64,000 bases of DNA, taken from an uncultured Olleya sp. GTDB taxonomy: Bacteria; Bacteroidota; Bacteroidia; Flavobacteriales; Flavobacteriaceae. The stretch covers positions 434,001-498,000 of the forward strand of contig CANNFD010000001.1 of NCBI GenBank assembly GCA_947503885.1. Reading direction: 5' to 3'. Of this stretch, positions 1 to 8,685 are shown in pieces. Numbering within the stretch: the first letter of the stretch is position 1; each line of letters begins with the position of its first letter. A program made the translations under genes and the position numbers. The notes beneath the pieces were generated by a model, which searched no databases, was not told the origin of the DNA, and saw nothing but the letters and a program-made list of their open reading frames with translations.

Positions 1-861
1 TTGTGGGCAGAAAAAAATTACCTAAAAATTTATGACCGTAACTATGTACAACTTAATTATAGTCAAGAGCTGGTAAATGGTTTGTTTTTATATTCTGACT
101 TAAGTTATAACCGCAGGCAACCATTATTTAATACTACAGACCAAGCTTGGTATCCGCAAGATGACAGAGATTACACTAGTAACAATCCGCTAGATCCTAC
201 TGCAAACGGAGTCGCGTCCTTTGATGCGCACAACATCATGAAGTTTAATCTTAATACACGTATTAACTTTGGACAAAATTACATGAGTTACCCATTTGGC
301 AAATACAACCTACCAAACAGCAAAATTCCGACCTTATATTTAGGTTACCAAAAAGGGTTTGGAAGCAATATTGACAACTATAATTTTGATCAATTTAAGG
401 GACAATTATACCAACGCTTAAATCTAGGCAACAAGGGTGATTTAACCTATTTAGCAAAAGGAGGTGTATTTAATAATGCAGATAACATTGCGTTTGTAGA
501 CTACCACCACTTTAATGGTAACCAAACCAATACAGTTATAGATGGTAATTACATTAATGCCTTTAAGATATTACCATACTATGCGTTAAGTACTAATAAG
601 GCTTACGCCGAAATACATGCCGAACACAACTTTAAAGGTTACATTTTAAACAAAATCCCGTTGTTAAATAAGCTTAATTTTAACCTAGTTGCAGGTTTTA
701 ATGCAGCAGCCACAAAAGAAAACAAGCCTTATACCGAATACTCACTTGGTCTAAGCAATTTAGGTTGGGGTAAAATGCGTTTTTTACGTGTCGATTATGT
801 CAGAGCTTACCAAGGAAGCGGTTTAGTAAACGATACCTTTATGTTTGGCTTTAGTTTTTAA
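1..861 (+). CDS. C-terminal part of a DUF5686-type outer-membrane beta-barrel protein (5' end outside window)
   Basis: The reading frame is open from the first base, so this is the last 286 codons of a longer gene. The protein alternates hydrophobic and polar residues with many aromatic residues, has turns rich in Asn and Gly, and ends in Phe (FGFSF), as outer-membrane barrels do. The closing part (LRVDYVRAYQGSG near residue 261) resembles the end of flavobacterial DUF5686 proteins, which carry an N-terminal carboxypeptidase-regulatory-like domain before the barrel. That N-terminal part is not visible here. The assignment is from memory of the family; the barrel nature is the safer part. Function unknown, probably surface or transport related. 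Confidence 0.7.
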   Translation: MWAEKNYLKIYDRNYVQLNYSQELVNGLFLYSDLSYNRRQPLFNTTDQAWYPQDDRDYTSNNPLDPTANGVASFDAHNIMKFNLNTRINFGQNYMSYPFGKYNLPNSKIPTLYLGYQKGFGSNIDNYNFDQFKGQLYQRLNLGNKGDLTYLAKGGVFNNADNIAFVDYHHFNGNQTNTVIDGNYINAFKILPYYALSTNKAYAEIHAEHNFKGYILNKIPLLNKLNFNLVAGFNAAATKENKPYTEYSLGLSNLGWGKMRFLRVDYVRAYQGSGLVNDTFMFGFSF

Positions 862-914
862 CTAATTTAAGCACTGCTAATTAAAGCTTGATTTTGTCAG
901 AAAAAACCGCTAAC

Positions 915-973
915 TTCGTTTAACGCTTGATAAAAAACATTGAAACGATTTTTTATCAGAGAAATTAAACGAA
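915..973. terminator. Nested stem-loop between convergent genes
   Basis: Outer arms TTCGTTTAA (915-923) and TTAAACGAA (965-973) enclose inner arms TGATAAAAAA (928-937) and TTTTTTATCA (949-958). It lies between the barrel gene and the convergent pcm gene. The A and T runs on either side suit a terminator acting on both strands. Confidence 0.55.
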
Positions 974-998
974 CCATCCTAAAAACCCTCTATAATTA

Positions 999-1640
999 TT
1001 AATTCTTATCCTCCAAAAGCGGAACAAATCTAAACTCGCCAAACTCAGTTTTCTCAAAGTCTTTAGGTCCTTTTCTAACAAAAAGTGTCATAGTTTGCAC
1101 CTCATTACCAACTGGGATAACTAAACGCCCACCAATAGCTAATTGTGCCAATAAAGGATTAGGCACAAAAGGGGCACCAGCAGTAACAATAATACTATCA
1201 AAAGGGGCTTCTTCTTTTAGACCTTTATAGCCATCACCAAAAATTAGTTTTTTAGCACGATAGCCTAGTTTTGGTAAAAAGCGACTTGTAATTTTAAATA
1301 ACTCTTGTTGTCTTTCTATACTATAAACTTTAGCTCCAATATCGCATAATACAGCAGTTTGATAACCACTACCTGTACCAATCTCTAACACTTTGTCGCC
1401 TTTTTTTACTTCCATTAATTCTGTTTGAAAAGCAACGGTATAAGGTTGAGAAATAGTTTGGTCTGCTGCAATAGGAAACGCTTTATCTTGATACGCATGA
1501 TCCAAAAAACTAGAATCCATAAACAAATGTCTTGGTATTTTGCCAATTGCATTTAAAACAGCCGTATTAGTAATTCCTTTGTCTTTCAACACAGCAACAA
1601 GCTGTTGACGTAAGCCTTTATGTTTAAAAGTATCTTTCAA
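999..1640 (-). CDS. pcm: Protein-L-isoaspartate O-methyltransferase
   Basis: This 213-residue protein repairs isoaspartyl residues in aged proteins by SAM-dependent methylation. The PCMT signature QTISQPYTVA is at about residues 61-70. The SAM-binding loop VLEIGTGSGYQ is at about 84-94. The length matches bacterial Pcm. The start is an ATG on the minus strand. It is transcribed towards the barrel gene, with a nested stem-loop between them. No operon partner is visible. Confidence 0.93.
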   Translation of the reverse strand: MKDTFKHKGLRQQLVAVLKDKGITNTAVLNAIGKIPRHLFMDSSFLDHAYQDKAFPIAADQTISQPYTVAFQTELMEVKKGDKVLEIGTGSGYQTAVLCDIGAKVYSIERQQELFKITSRFLPKLGYRAKKLIFGDGYKGLKEEAPFDSIIVTAGAPFVPNPLLAQLAIGGRLVIPVGNEVQTMTLFVRKGPKDFEKTEFGEFRFVPLLEDKN

Positions 1641-1799
1641 TGGTAGTGGATAGTTTAGAGCATAAAATTACTTCAAATATTTAAAGTGCAAAAGGTTTTC
1701 AATCAATTTATAATTTTGTCTTAAATCCTATATATAATTATCAGATTCATATAAAATACTGTGCAAAAAAACTTATTTTTGTTCAAAACAGAACAAACT

Positions 1800-2759
1800 A
1801 TGCTAAAAGCTGGTGTATTAGGTGCTGGTCACCTTGGAAAAATTCATCTTAGATTATTAAATCAATCAGAAAAATTTCAACTCGTTGGATTTTATGATGC
1901 TGATCAGGACAATGCAAAAAAAATAGAAGCCGAATTTGGTTACAAATATTTTAATACAATTGAAGGTTTAATTGAAGCGGTAGATGTTGTTGACATTGTC
2001 ACCCCTACCCTTTCTCATTACGATTGTGCTAGACAAGCTATATCTAAAGGCAAACATATTTTTGTCGAAAAACCTATTACCAATACAGTACAAGAAGCTG
2101 AAGGCTTACGTGCTTTAGTTGCAGAATATGGTGTTAAAGGACAAGTTGGACATGTCGAGCGTTTTAACCCTGCATTTATTGCTGTAAAAGACCAAATAGA
2201 TAGTCCAATGTTTATTGAAGCCCATCGTTTAGCCGAGTTTAATCCGCGCGGGACTGATGTACCAGTGGTTTTAGATTTAATGATACATGACATTGACATT
2301 ATATTAAGTGTTGTAAAATCTAAAGTAAAAAATATTTCGGCAAGCGGCGTTTCGGTTATAAGTGACACACCTGATATTGCTAATGCACGTATCGAGTTTG
2401 TTAATGGTTGTGTAGCCAATTTAACCGCTAGTAGAATTTCGCTTAAAAACATGCGTAAAACCCGTTTTTTTCAACGTGATGCTTATATTTCTGTTGACTT
2501 TTTAGAAAAAAAATGTGAGGTTGTAAAAATGAAAGATGCTCCAGAAAATCCAGGAGATTTTGATATGGTATTGCAAAATGCAGAAGGCGTTAAAAAGCAA
2601 ATCTATTTTGATAACCCAGAAATTGCTGCAAACAATGCTATTTTGGATGAGCTAGAAGCTTTTGCAAATGCTATAAATAACAACACAACGCCAATTGTAA
2701 CCTTACATGATGGTACAGAAGCTTTGCGTGTAGCAACCATGATTATTGATCAATTTTAA
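1800..2759 (+). CDS. Gfo/Idh/MocA-family NAD(P)-dependent oxidoreductase
   Basis: The protein has an N-terminal Rossmann fold with GAGHLGKIHL right after the start, and the family motif EKPITNT near residue 95. The family oxidises or reduces sugars and related metabolites; the substrate cannot be read here. I chose ATG 1800 (319 residues) over GTG 1761, because the extra 13 residues are not family-like and the Rossmann fold starts at MLKAGVLGAG. A 32-residue reading frame and the hydroxyacyl-CoA dehydrogenase gene follow on the same strand. Confidence 0.88.
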   Translation: MLKAGVLGAGHLGKIHLRLLNQSEKFQLVGFYDADQDNAKKIEAEFGYKYFNTIEGLIEAVDVVDIVTPTLSHYDCARQAISKGKHIFVEKPITNTVQEAEGLRALVAEYGVKGQVGHVERFNPAFIAVKDQIDSPMFIEAHRLAEFNPRGTDVPVVLDLMIHDIDIILSVVKSKVKNISASGVSVISDTPDIANARIEFVNGCVANLTASRISLKNMRKTRFFQRDAYISVDFLEKKCEVVKMKDAPENPGDFDMVLQNAEGVKKQIYFDNPEIAANNAILDELEAFANAINNNTTPIVTLHDGTEALRVATMIIDQF

Positions 2760-2771
2760 AATTTAAACACC

Positions 2772-2870
2772 ATGACAAATAAAAAAGAAAATGAAGGAAA
2801 GAAAAAAACGCTTTTGTCTTACATAGTCGATTTTTTTGTCAAAGCGTTATTTGGAAAAAAGAAAAAATAA
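2772..2870 (+). CDS. Possible 32-residue basic small protein
   Basis: An ATG 12 bp after the oxidoreductase stop opens a 32-codon frame ending at TAA 2870. It has a Lys/Glu-rich head, a hydrophobic middle (LLSYIVDFFVKALF, about residues 14-27) and a KKKK tail. This shape fits an amphipathic or membrane-associated helix. No domain is recognised. The spacing and strand suggest co-transcription. It could also be a chance frame; conservation in relatives would decide. Confidence 0.45.
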   Translation: MTNKKENEGKKKTLLSYIVDFFVKALFGKKKK

Positions 2871-2927
2871 CAAACACACTAATATAGCATCCCATTACAA
2901 CGGGAGTTAATAAAATAAACTTATTTA

Positions 2928-3815
2928 ATGAAAAATATTGCAGTTATAGGTGCAGGAACAATGGGTAATGGTATTGCTCATACTTTTGCACAATCAGGAT
3001 TTAAAGTACAATTAATAGATATTAGCGAAGCGTCTTTAAAACGAGGCATGGATACTATTGCTAAAAATTTAGACCGTATGGTGTCTAAAGAAAAAATAAC
3101 AGAAGCTGATAAAGCAGAAACTTTAGGTAATATTACAACTTATACAAGTATCGAAGAAGGTGTTGAATATGCTAGCCTAGTTGTTGAAGCTGCAACAGAA
3201 AACCTAGACTTAAAATTAAAAATATTTAAGCAATTAGACCAGGCTTGTGGCGAGGATACTATTTTAGCTACAAACACGTCTTCTATTTCTATAACACAAA
3301 TCGGAGCTGTAACTTCTAGACCAGAGATGGTAATCGGGATGCATTTTATGAACCCTGTACCAATCATGAAATTAGTTGAGATTATCCGTGGTTATAATAC
3401 TAGTGACGAGGTAACTAATACTATAATGGAGTTATCAAAAACGTTAGGTAAAATACCTACAGAAGTTAATGATTATCCTGGTTTTGTTGCAAACCGTATT
3501 TTAATGCCAATGTTAAACGAGTCTATTGAAACCTTATACAACGGTGTTGCTGGTGTTAAAGAAATTGATACCGTAATGAAACTTGGTATGGCACACCCAA
3601 TGGGACCTTTACAATTAGCGGATTTTATTGGTCTTGACGTATGTTTATCTATTTTAAACGTAATGTACGATGGCTTTAAAAACCCAAAATATGCACCTTG
3701 CCCATTGTTAGTAAATATGGTCAATGCAGGAAAATTAGGTGTTAAATCTGGAGAAGGATTCTACGATTATTCAGAAAGCAGAAAAGCAGAAAAAGTGTCC
3801 AAACAGTTTATATAG
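2928..3815 (+). CDS. hbd: 3-hydroxyacyl (3-hydroxybutyryl)-CoA dehydrogenase
   Basis: The enzyme interconverts 3-hydroxyacyl-CoA and acetoacyl-CoA with NAD(P). The nucleotide-binding loop GAGTMGNGIAH is at residues 7-17. The motifs ATNTSS, GMHFMNPVP and the PGFVANRIL segment of the 3HCDH C-terminal domain follow in the usual order. At 295 residues it is the short, single-function type, not the fused FadB type. The next gene (DUF1015) starts 22 bp after the stop. The symbol follows the common butanoate-pathway name; the physiological substrate is inferred. Confidence 0.9.
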   Translation: MKNIAVIGAGTMGNGIAHTFAQSGFKVQLIDISEASLKRGMDTIAKNLDRMVSKEKITEADKAETLGNITTYTSIEEGVEYASLVVEAATENLDLKLKIFKQLDQACGEDTILATNTSSISITQIGAVTSRPEMVIGMHFMNPVPIMKLVEIIRGYNTSDEVTNTIMELSKTLGKIPTEVNDYPGFVANRILMPMLNESIETLYNGVAGVKEIDTVMKLGMAHPMGPLQLADFIGLDVCLSILNVMYDGFKNPKYAPCPLLVNMVNAGKLGVKSGEGFYDYSESRKAEKVSKQFI

Positions 3816-3837
3816 TTAAAAGAGAACATAACAGCAC

Positions 3838-5076
3838 ATGACCAAAATAGTTCCTTTTAAAGCAGTACGACCAACCAGAGACAAAGTTAGCTTGGTTGCG
3901 TCACGCTCTTACCAAAGCTATACACAAGCACAAAGAGAGGCACGTTTGGATCATAATCCGTTTTCATTTTTACACATTGTAAATCCTGGTTACAAATACG
4001 ATAAAGAAATCTCTGGAGAAGCCCGTTACAAACTAGTCAAAAATCGTTATTCCGAGTTTAAAGAGGATGGTGTTTTTAAGCAAGACCAAAAACCTTGTTT
4101 TTATATTTATAAAATAGTAGATAGAGACTTACAGGTGTTTAATGGTATTGTAGCAGCAGCAAGTATTGAAGATTACAATAAAAATATTATTAAAAAACAT
4201 GAAGACACTATCGCTTCTCGCGAAACCGTTTTTAAAGACTATCTAAAAACGGTAGGTTTTAATGCAGAACCGGTACTACTAACCTACCCTGACAATGCTA
4301 CAATTTCTAAAATTATAGCAAAAAAACAAGAAGAACGTGCCGAGTTTGAGTTTACAACAACTTATAGAGACACCCACTATTTATGGCTAATTGAAGACGA
4401 TGCAGACCTAAAAGCTATTACGGATGCTTTTAGTAAAATGCCAAAACTGTACATTGCAGATGGACATCATCGTTCTGCTTCTTCGCAATTACTTTGTGAA
4501 GAGTTAAAAAACGAAAACAAAAATCATACAGGAGATGAAACGTATAACTTTTTTATGAGTTATTTAATTTCGGAATCCGAATTACGCATACACGAGTTTA
4601 ACCGTTTAGTAAAAGATTTAAATGGACTAACAAAAGAAGAGTTTTTGATACAATTAGATACAATGTATCGTATTGAAAACCGAGGACTTACCCCTTATCA
4701 GCCATTAAAACCACATCATTTTAGTATGTATTTGGATGGCGAATTTTACTCGTTACACCTTAGAAAAACAGAATATCAATCTAACACGTCTTTAGACGAA
4801 TTAGATGCACAAGTGCTTTTTAAAACCATATTAGAGCCCATTTTAGGAATTTCAGATTTACGTAACGATAACCGCATCCATTACACAAGTGGTAAAAGGG
4901 ATATAGTTAACCTAAAAAGCATGGTGGACAGTAAAACCTATACCGTAGGTTTTGGTATGGTTCCTGCAACTATCCACCAAATGAAACAAATTGCAGACGA
5001 CGGTTTGACCATGCCACCAAAAAGCACATATATAGAACCTAAACTTAGAAGTGGTGTTACTATTTATGAGTTTTAA
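3838..5076 (+). CDS. DUF1015-family protein
   Basis: The 412-residue protein matches DUF1015 in length and hallmarks: an N-terminal segment beginning with FKAVRP, and the histidine-rich motif ADGHHRSASS near residue 207. The family is widespread, and I know of no settled biochemical function for it. It is soluble with no signal peptide. It sits close behind the hydroxyacyl-CoA dehydrogenase on the same strand. The next gene begins only 13 bp after the stop. Confidence 0.85.
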   Translation: MTKIVPFKAVRPTRDKVSLVASRSYQSYTQAQREARLDHNPFSFLHIVNPGYKYDKEISGEARYKLVKNRYSEFKEDGVFKQDQKPCFYIYKIVDRDLQVFNGIVAAASIEDYNKNIIKKHEDTIASRETVFKDYLKTVGFNAEPVLLTYPDNATISKIIAKKQEERAEFEFTTTYRDTHYLWLIEDDADLKAITDAFSKMPKLYIADGHHRSASSQLLCEELKNENKNHTGDETYNFFMSYLISESELRIHEFNRLVKDLNGLTKEEFLIQLDTMYRIENRGLTPYQPLKPHHFSMYLDGEFYSLHLRKTEYQSNTSLDELDAQVLFKTILEPILGISDLRNDNRIHYTSGKRDIVNLKSMVDSKTYTVGFGMVPATIHQMKQIADDGLTMPPKSTYIEPKLRSGVTIYEF

Positions 5077-5089
5077 CTTAAGTTGCACT

Positions 5090-5719
5090 ATGAAACAAGT
5101 TTTAACTATTTTAATCTTTTTGTTTACTTCATCTATCTTTTCTCAAGATTTTGAAGGTGTTGTAACCTACAACATAAATTATACGGTAAACACACCAGAG
5201 CTATCTATTGAAGAATTAAAAACTACTATGGGTGTTGATGTAGTAACTTATTTTAAAGATGGTGCTTATTTAGAAAAAACTAACTCGACTTTTATGAGTT
5301 ATCAGCAATATACCCCGAAAGACACCCTTGTTTATTTTAAAAACAATATAAAATCTGACACCCTTTTTTATTATAAAGTAAATACTAAAACTAATGCTAC
5401 TTTTACCTATCAAATTGAAAAAGAAACTGATACTATTTTAGGTTATGTTTGTGATAAGCTAATCATCAATGATAAGTATGGTAGCAAAACGTATTATTAC
5501 TCTAATAAATTAGCCTTAAACCCAGAGTATTATAAGTTTTTTTTAACCTCTAATAAAGATAAAATTGTTAAATTAATGCAAGCAATATATCTAAGATTAG
5601 AAATGAATTTTCCTGCATTTACAGTAGATATTACAGCTACAAAAGTGAAAAGAAAAAAACTTAAAAAATCTTTATTTAAACTACCTAAAGATCAAATTTT
5701 AATTGAAAGCGACTATTAA
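5090..5719 (+). CDS. Secreted protein of the GLPGLI/DUF4412-like type
   Basis: Starting at ATG 5090, a signal peptide of about 18 residues (MKQVLTILIFLFTSSIFSQ) precedes a beta-rich domain of about 190 residues. The segment ILGYVCDKLIIND followed by a YYYSNK stretch recalls GLPGLI and DUF4412 proteins of Bacteroidetes, which are periplasmic or surface proteins of unknown role. The frame also opens upstream at 5051, inside the DUF1015 gene, but only the 5090 start gives a proper signal peptide. The C-terminus is Lys-rich. YggS follows after 1 bp. Confidence 0.65.
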   Translation: MKQVLTILIFLFTSSIFSQDFEGVVTYNINYTVNTPELSIEELKTTMGVDVVTYFKDGAYLEKTNSTFMSYQQYTPKDTLVYFKNNIKSDTLFYYKVNTKTNATFTYQIEKETDTILGYVCDKLIINDKYGSKTYYYSNKLALNPEYYKFFLTSNKDKIVKLMQAIYLRLEMNFPAFTVDITATKVKRKKLKKSLFKLPKDQILIESDY

Positions 5720-5720
5720 A

Positions 5721-6380
5721 ATGAGTATAAAACAAAACCTTAATACTATACAACAATCTTTACCTGAACACGTCACATTAGTTGCAGTCTCTAAAACTAA
5801 ACCCATTAGTGATTTAATGGAGGCTTATAATGCTGGGCAACGCATTTTTGGAGAAAACAAAATCCAAGAAATGACAGACAAATACCAAGAGATGCCAAAG
5901 GATATTAAATGGCATATGATTGGTCATGTACAGCGTAACAAGGTAAAATACATGGCGGAGTTTGTAAATTTAATTCATGGTGTGGAAAGCTTTAAATTAC
6001 TTAAAGAAATAAATAAACAAGCCAAAAAGCACGATAGAGTTATAGATTGTTTACTTCAAATTAAAATAGCTTCAGAAGAATCTAAATTTGGGATGTCACC
6101 AGAAGATGCAGCAGCTTTGCTTCAATCTGAAGACTTTTCTGCTTTAAAAAACGTTAATGTTACAGGTGTCATGGGGATGGCTACTTTTACAGAGGACCAA
6201 GAACAAATTAGGCAAGAATTCAATTTACTTAAATCAACTTTCGACTCACTTAAAGCAATACATTCTAATTTAAAAACTATTAGTATGGGTATGAGTGGTG
6301 ATTATCAATTAGCAATTGATTGTGGTAGTACTATGGTTCGGGTTGGAAGTAGTATCTTTGGCGCTAGAAATTACAATTAA
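5721..6380 (+). CDS. yggS: YggS/PLPBP-family pyridoxal-phosphate homeostasis protein
   Basis: This single-domain PLP-binding barrel protein of 219 residues affects PLP and amino-acid balance and has no known catalytic activity. The PLP lysine is expected at K25 in VAVSKTKP. The motifs FGENKIQE, WHMIGHVQRNK and MGMSGDY are all present. I chose ATG 5721 over an upstream in-frame start that overlaps the previous gene. The stop at 6378-6380 is in the same frame as the following exonuclease gene, 12 bp before that gene's apparent ATT start. Confidence 0.93.
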   Translation: MSIKQNLNTIQQSLPEHVTLVAVSKTKPISDLMEAYNAGQRIFGENKIQEMTDKYQEMPKDIKWHMIGHVQRNKVKYMAEFVNLIHGVESFKLLKEINKQAKKHDRVIDCLLQIKIASEESKFGMSPEDAAALLQSEDFSALKNVNVTGVMGMATFTEDQEQIRQEFNLLKSTFDSLKAIHSNLKTISMGMSGDYQLAIDCGSTMVRVGSSIFGARNYN

Positions 6381-6392
6381 AACACAGACTCC

Positions 6393-7763
6393 ATTTACAC
6401 AATAATTGACATAGAAACCACTGGTGGTAAGTTTAATGAAGAAGGCATAACCGAAATAGCAATCTATAAATTTGATGGCCATGAGGTTGTAGACCAATTT
6501 ATTAGCTTAGTAAATCCAGAGCGCGAGATCCAACCTTTTGTTGTAAATCTTACAGGTATAAATAGTAAAATGCTACGCAATGCTCCTAAATTTTATGAGA
6601 TTGCAAAGCGCATTGTAGAAATTACTGAAGATACTATTCTAGTAGCGCATAACGCAAAATTTGACTATCGTATCTTAAAAACCGAATTTAAACGACTTGG
6701 GTTTCCGTTTGAGCGTAAAACACTATGTACCGTAGAGTTGGCAAAGGACTTAATCCCTGATCAAAAATCTTACAGCTTAGGCAAACTGGTTAGATCGCTT
6801 GGTATACCTGTTACGGATAGGCATCGTGCTTCTGGTGATGCTTTAGCAACCGTTAAGCTGTTTAAATTATTACTTAACAAGGATACTAATAAAACTATTA
6901 TAAAGGAATCTATACGGAAAGAGCCAAAATTTCAAATGGAACCCCGTTTAATAGATATTATCGATAATTTAACTTCAGACACTGGCGTGTATTATATGCA
7001 TAAAGCTGACGGAGAGGTTATATATATTGGCAAGAGTAAGAATATTAAAAATCGGGTAAATCAACATTTTACTGGTACGACACCTAAGTCTAAAAAAATG
7101 CAAGCGCAGGTTGCAACCGTAACTTATGAACCCACTGGAAGTGAGCTAGTCGCACTTTTAAAAGAAAGTGAAGAAATAAAACGTAACAAACCTATATTAA
7201 ATAGGGCTTTACGCCGAAGTGTTTTTACACATGCCTTATACAGTTTTACAGATAATAATGGTTATATAAACTTAACAATTGATAAAGCTGATGGCAGAAA
7301 ACCTTGTATTACTACTTTTAGCACTAGACAAAGTGGACGTCATTTTTTAGAAAAAATGGTTGAGGAGTATGAATTATGTCAAAAGCTATCTGGTATATAT
7401 AAAACAAAGACTAGTTGTTTTAATTACGAAGTAAAAAAATGTGAAGGCGCCTGTATTGAAAAAGAAACTCCAGAAAGTTATAATAAAAGGGTGCAGCTTT
7501 TATTGGACAAATACAGTTATAAAAATAAAAATATGGTCATTATTGATCGTGGTCGAGAGGTAGACGAGCGTAGTGCCATATTAATACAAAACGGAGTCTT
7601 TAAAGGTTTTGGATTTTATAATCTAAATTATCAAATCAATAATTTGGAAATTTTAGAGTCTATTATAACCCCAATGGAGAATAATAGAGACCAACAACAC
7701 ATTATACAAAGTTACTTAAGAAAGAATAAGCGCTTAAAAATTATTCAATTAGAAACTAACTAA
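6393..7763 (+). CDS. DEDDh exonuclease (DnaQ-like) fused to a GIY-YIG nuclease domain; apparent ATT start
   Basis: The N-terminal DnaQ-type domain has its first acidic motif IIDIETTGG directly after the start, then LTGINSKML, AHNAKFDYR and DRHRASGDA. A UvrC/Cho-like GIY-YIG domain follows (GVYYMHKADGEVIYIGKSKN, about residues 197-216), with a Cys-containing C-terminal part. The role is probably DNA repair or end processing. The frame runs back unbroken to the yggS stop at 6378 without any ATG, GTG or TTG. The first ATG, at 6570, would remove the first catalytic motif. The natural start by comparison with relatives (Met-Tyr-x-Ile) is ATT at 6393, giving 456 residues. A point change of an ATG, or a sequence error, is the alternative. 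Confidence 0.82.
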   Translation: MYTIIDIETTGGKFNEEGITEIAIYKFDGHEVVDQFISLVNPEREIQPFVVNLTGINSKMLRNAPKFYEIAKRIVEITEDTILVAHNAKFDYRILKTEFKRLGFPFERKTLCTVELAKDLIPDQKSYSLGKLVRSLGIPVTDRHRASGDALATVKLFKLLLNKDTNKTIIKESIRKEPKFQMEPRLIDIIDNLTSDTGVYYMHKADGEVIYIGKSKNIKNRVNQHFTGTTPKSKKMQAQVATVTYEPTGSELVALLKESEEIKRNKPILNRALRRSVFTHALYSFTDNNGYINLTIDKADGRKPCITTFSTRQSGRHFLEKMVEEYELCQKLSGIYKTKTSCFNYEVKKCEGACIEKETPESYNKRVQLLLDKYSYKNKNMVIIDRGREVDERSAILIQNGVFKGFGFYNLNYQINNLEILESIITPMENNRDQQHIIQSYLRKNKRLKIIQLETN

Positions 7764-7795
7764 TTAATTCTCTTTTTTTATAGTATTTTTACCTT

Positions 7796-8662
7796 ATGAG
7801 TATGCCAAAAGAAAATTCGTATTGGAGAGCTAAACTACATGATATTATTTATGAAGCAGACACACCTGCTGGTAAATTATTTGATGTGGTATTACTGGTT
7901 TTAATTCTAGCAAGTATACTTTTAGTGATGCTAGAAAGTGTCGAGTATATTGACTTACAATACCATGATGCTTTATATGTGGGAGAATGGATTATCACTG
8001 TTTTTTTTAGTATTGAATATATTTTGCGTGTCATAACGGTTAAAAAGCCATTTAAATATATTTTTAGCTTTTACGGTATCATAGACTTTTTGTCTACAAT
8101 CCCAATGTATATTTCTTTTATTTTTGCAGGTTCGCATGCCTTAATAACTTTAAGGGCCTTACGTTTATTAAGAGTATTCAGGATATTAAAACTAGCCAGA
8201 TACTTAGGTGCATCCAATCAGTTACGCGACTCTATTATTGCCAGTCGTGTTAAGATATTTGTATTTTTATTTGCAGTACTAGTTACATCCATCATTTTTG
8301 GAACTATTATGTACCTTGTAGAAGGTGAAGAAAATGGCTTTACTAACATCCCTAAAAGTGTTTATTGGTGTATTGTAACCTTAACAACCGTTGGTTTTGG
8401 AGATATTGCTCCACAAACAGCATTAGGTCAATTTATTACTACAATAATCATGATTTTAGGTTATGGTATTATAGCAGTACCAACAGGAATTGTTTCTGCC
8501 GAGTATTCTAAAAACATGAAAAAAGACGATGATACTATCGGTAAAGTACCGCCTACTCCTAAAGCACTACATTTAAACACCAAACAATGCTCTAATTGCC
8601 TAAAAAATAATCATGATGACGATGCAGAGTTTTGTAAATCCTGTGGAAGTGATCTTAACTAA
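7796..8662 (+). CDS. Voltage-gated-type potassium ion channel with C-terminal zinc ribbon
   Basis: The six-helix layout starts near residue 25. The S4-like segment LRALRLLRVFRILKLARY carries a regular Arg/Lys pattern. The pore has the selectivity filter TTVGFGD near residue 200, followed by the last helix. The C-terminus ends in a CxxC...CxxC pair (CSNCL and CKSCG), a zinc-ribbon-like tail of about 25 residues that could sense redox or metals. ATG 7796 is used; ATG 7802 is also possible. miaA starts 23 bp downstream. Confidence 0.88.
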   Translation: MSMPKENSYWRAKLHDIIYEADTPAGKLFDVVLLVLILASILLVMLESVEYIDLQYHDALYVGEWIITVFFSIEYILRVITVKKPFKYIFSFYGIIDFLSTIPMYISFIFAGSHALITLRALRLLRVFRILKLARYLGASNQLRDSIIASRVKIFVFLFAVLVTSIIFGTIMYLVEGEENGFTNIPKSVYWCIVTLTTVGFGDIAPQTALGQFITTIIMILGYGIIAVPTGIVSAEYSKNMKKDDDTIGKVPPTPKALHLNTKQCSNCLKNNHDDDAEFCKSCGSDLN

Positions 8663-8685
8663 TTTTATCATTTAGACCACTAGAA

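Noticed and set aside
2018-2452. Open frame on the minus strand inside the oxidoreductase gene
   Set aside because: A shadow of the real gene: no family features, no upstream signals. Other antisense frames in the window were dropped for the same reason.
4208-4222. Another copy of the 13-base motif near TCGCTTCTCGCGAAA
   Set aside because: Too many mismatches with CGCTTTCGCGGAA to count as a copy.
6570-7763. Exonuclease gene beginning at the first ATG (6570)
   Set aside because: It would remove the first exonuclease acidic motif that lies in frame upstream without a stop.
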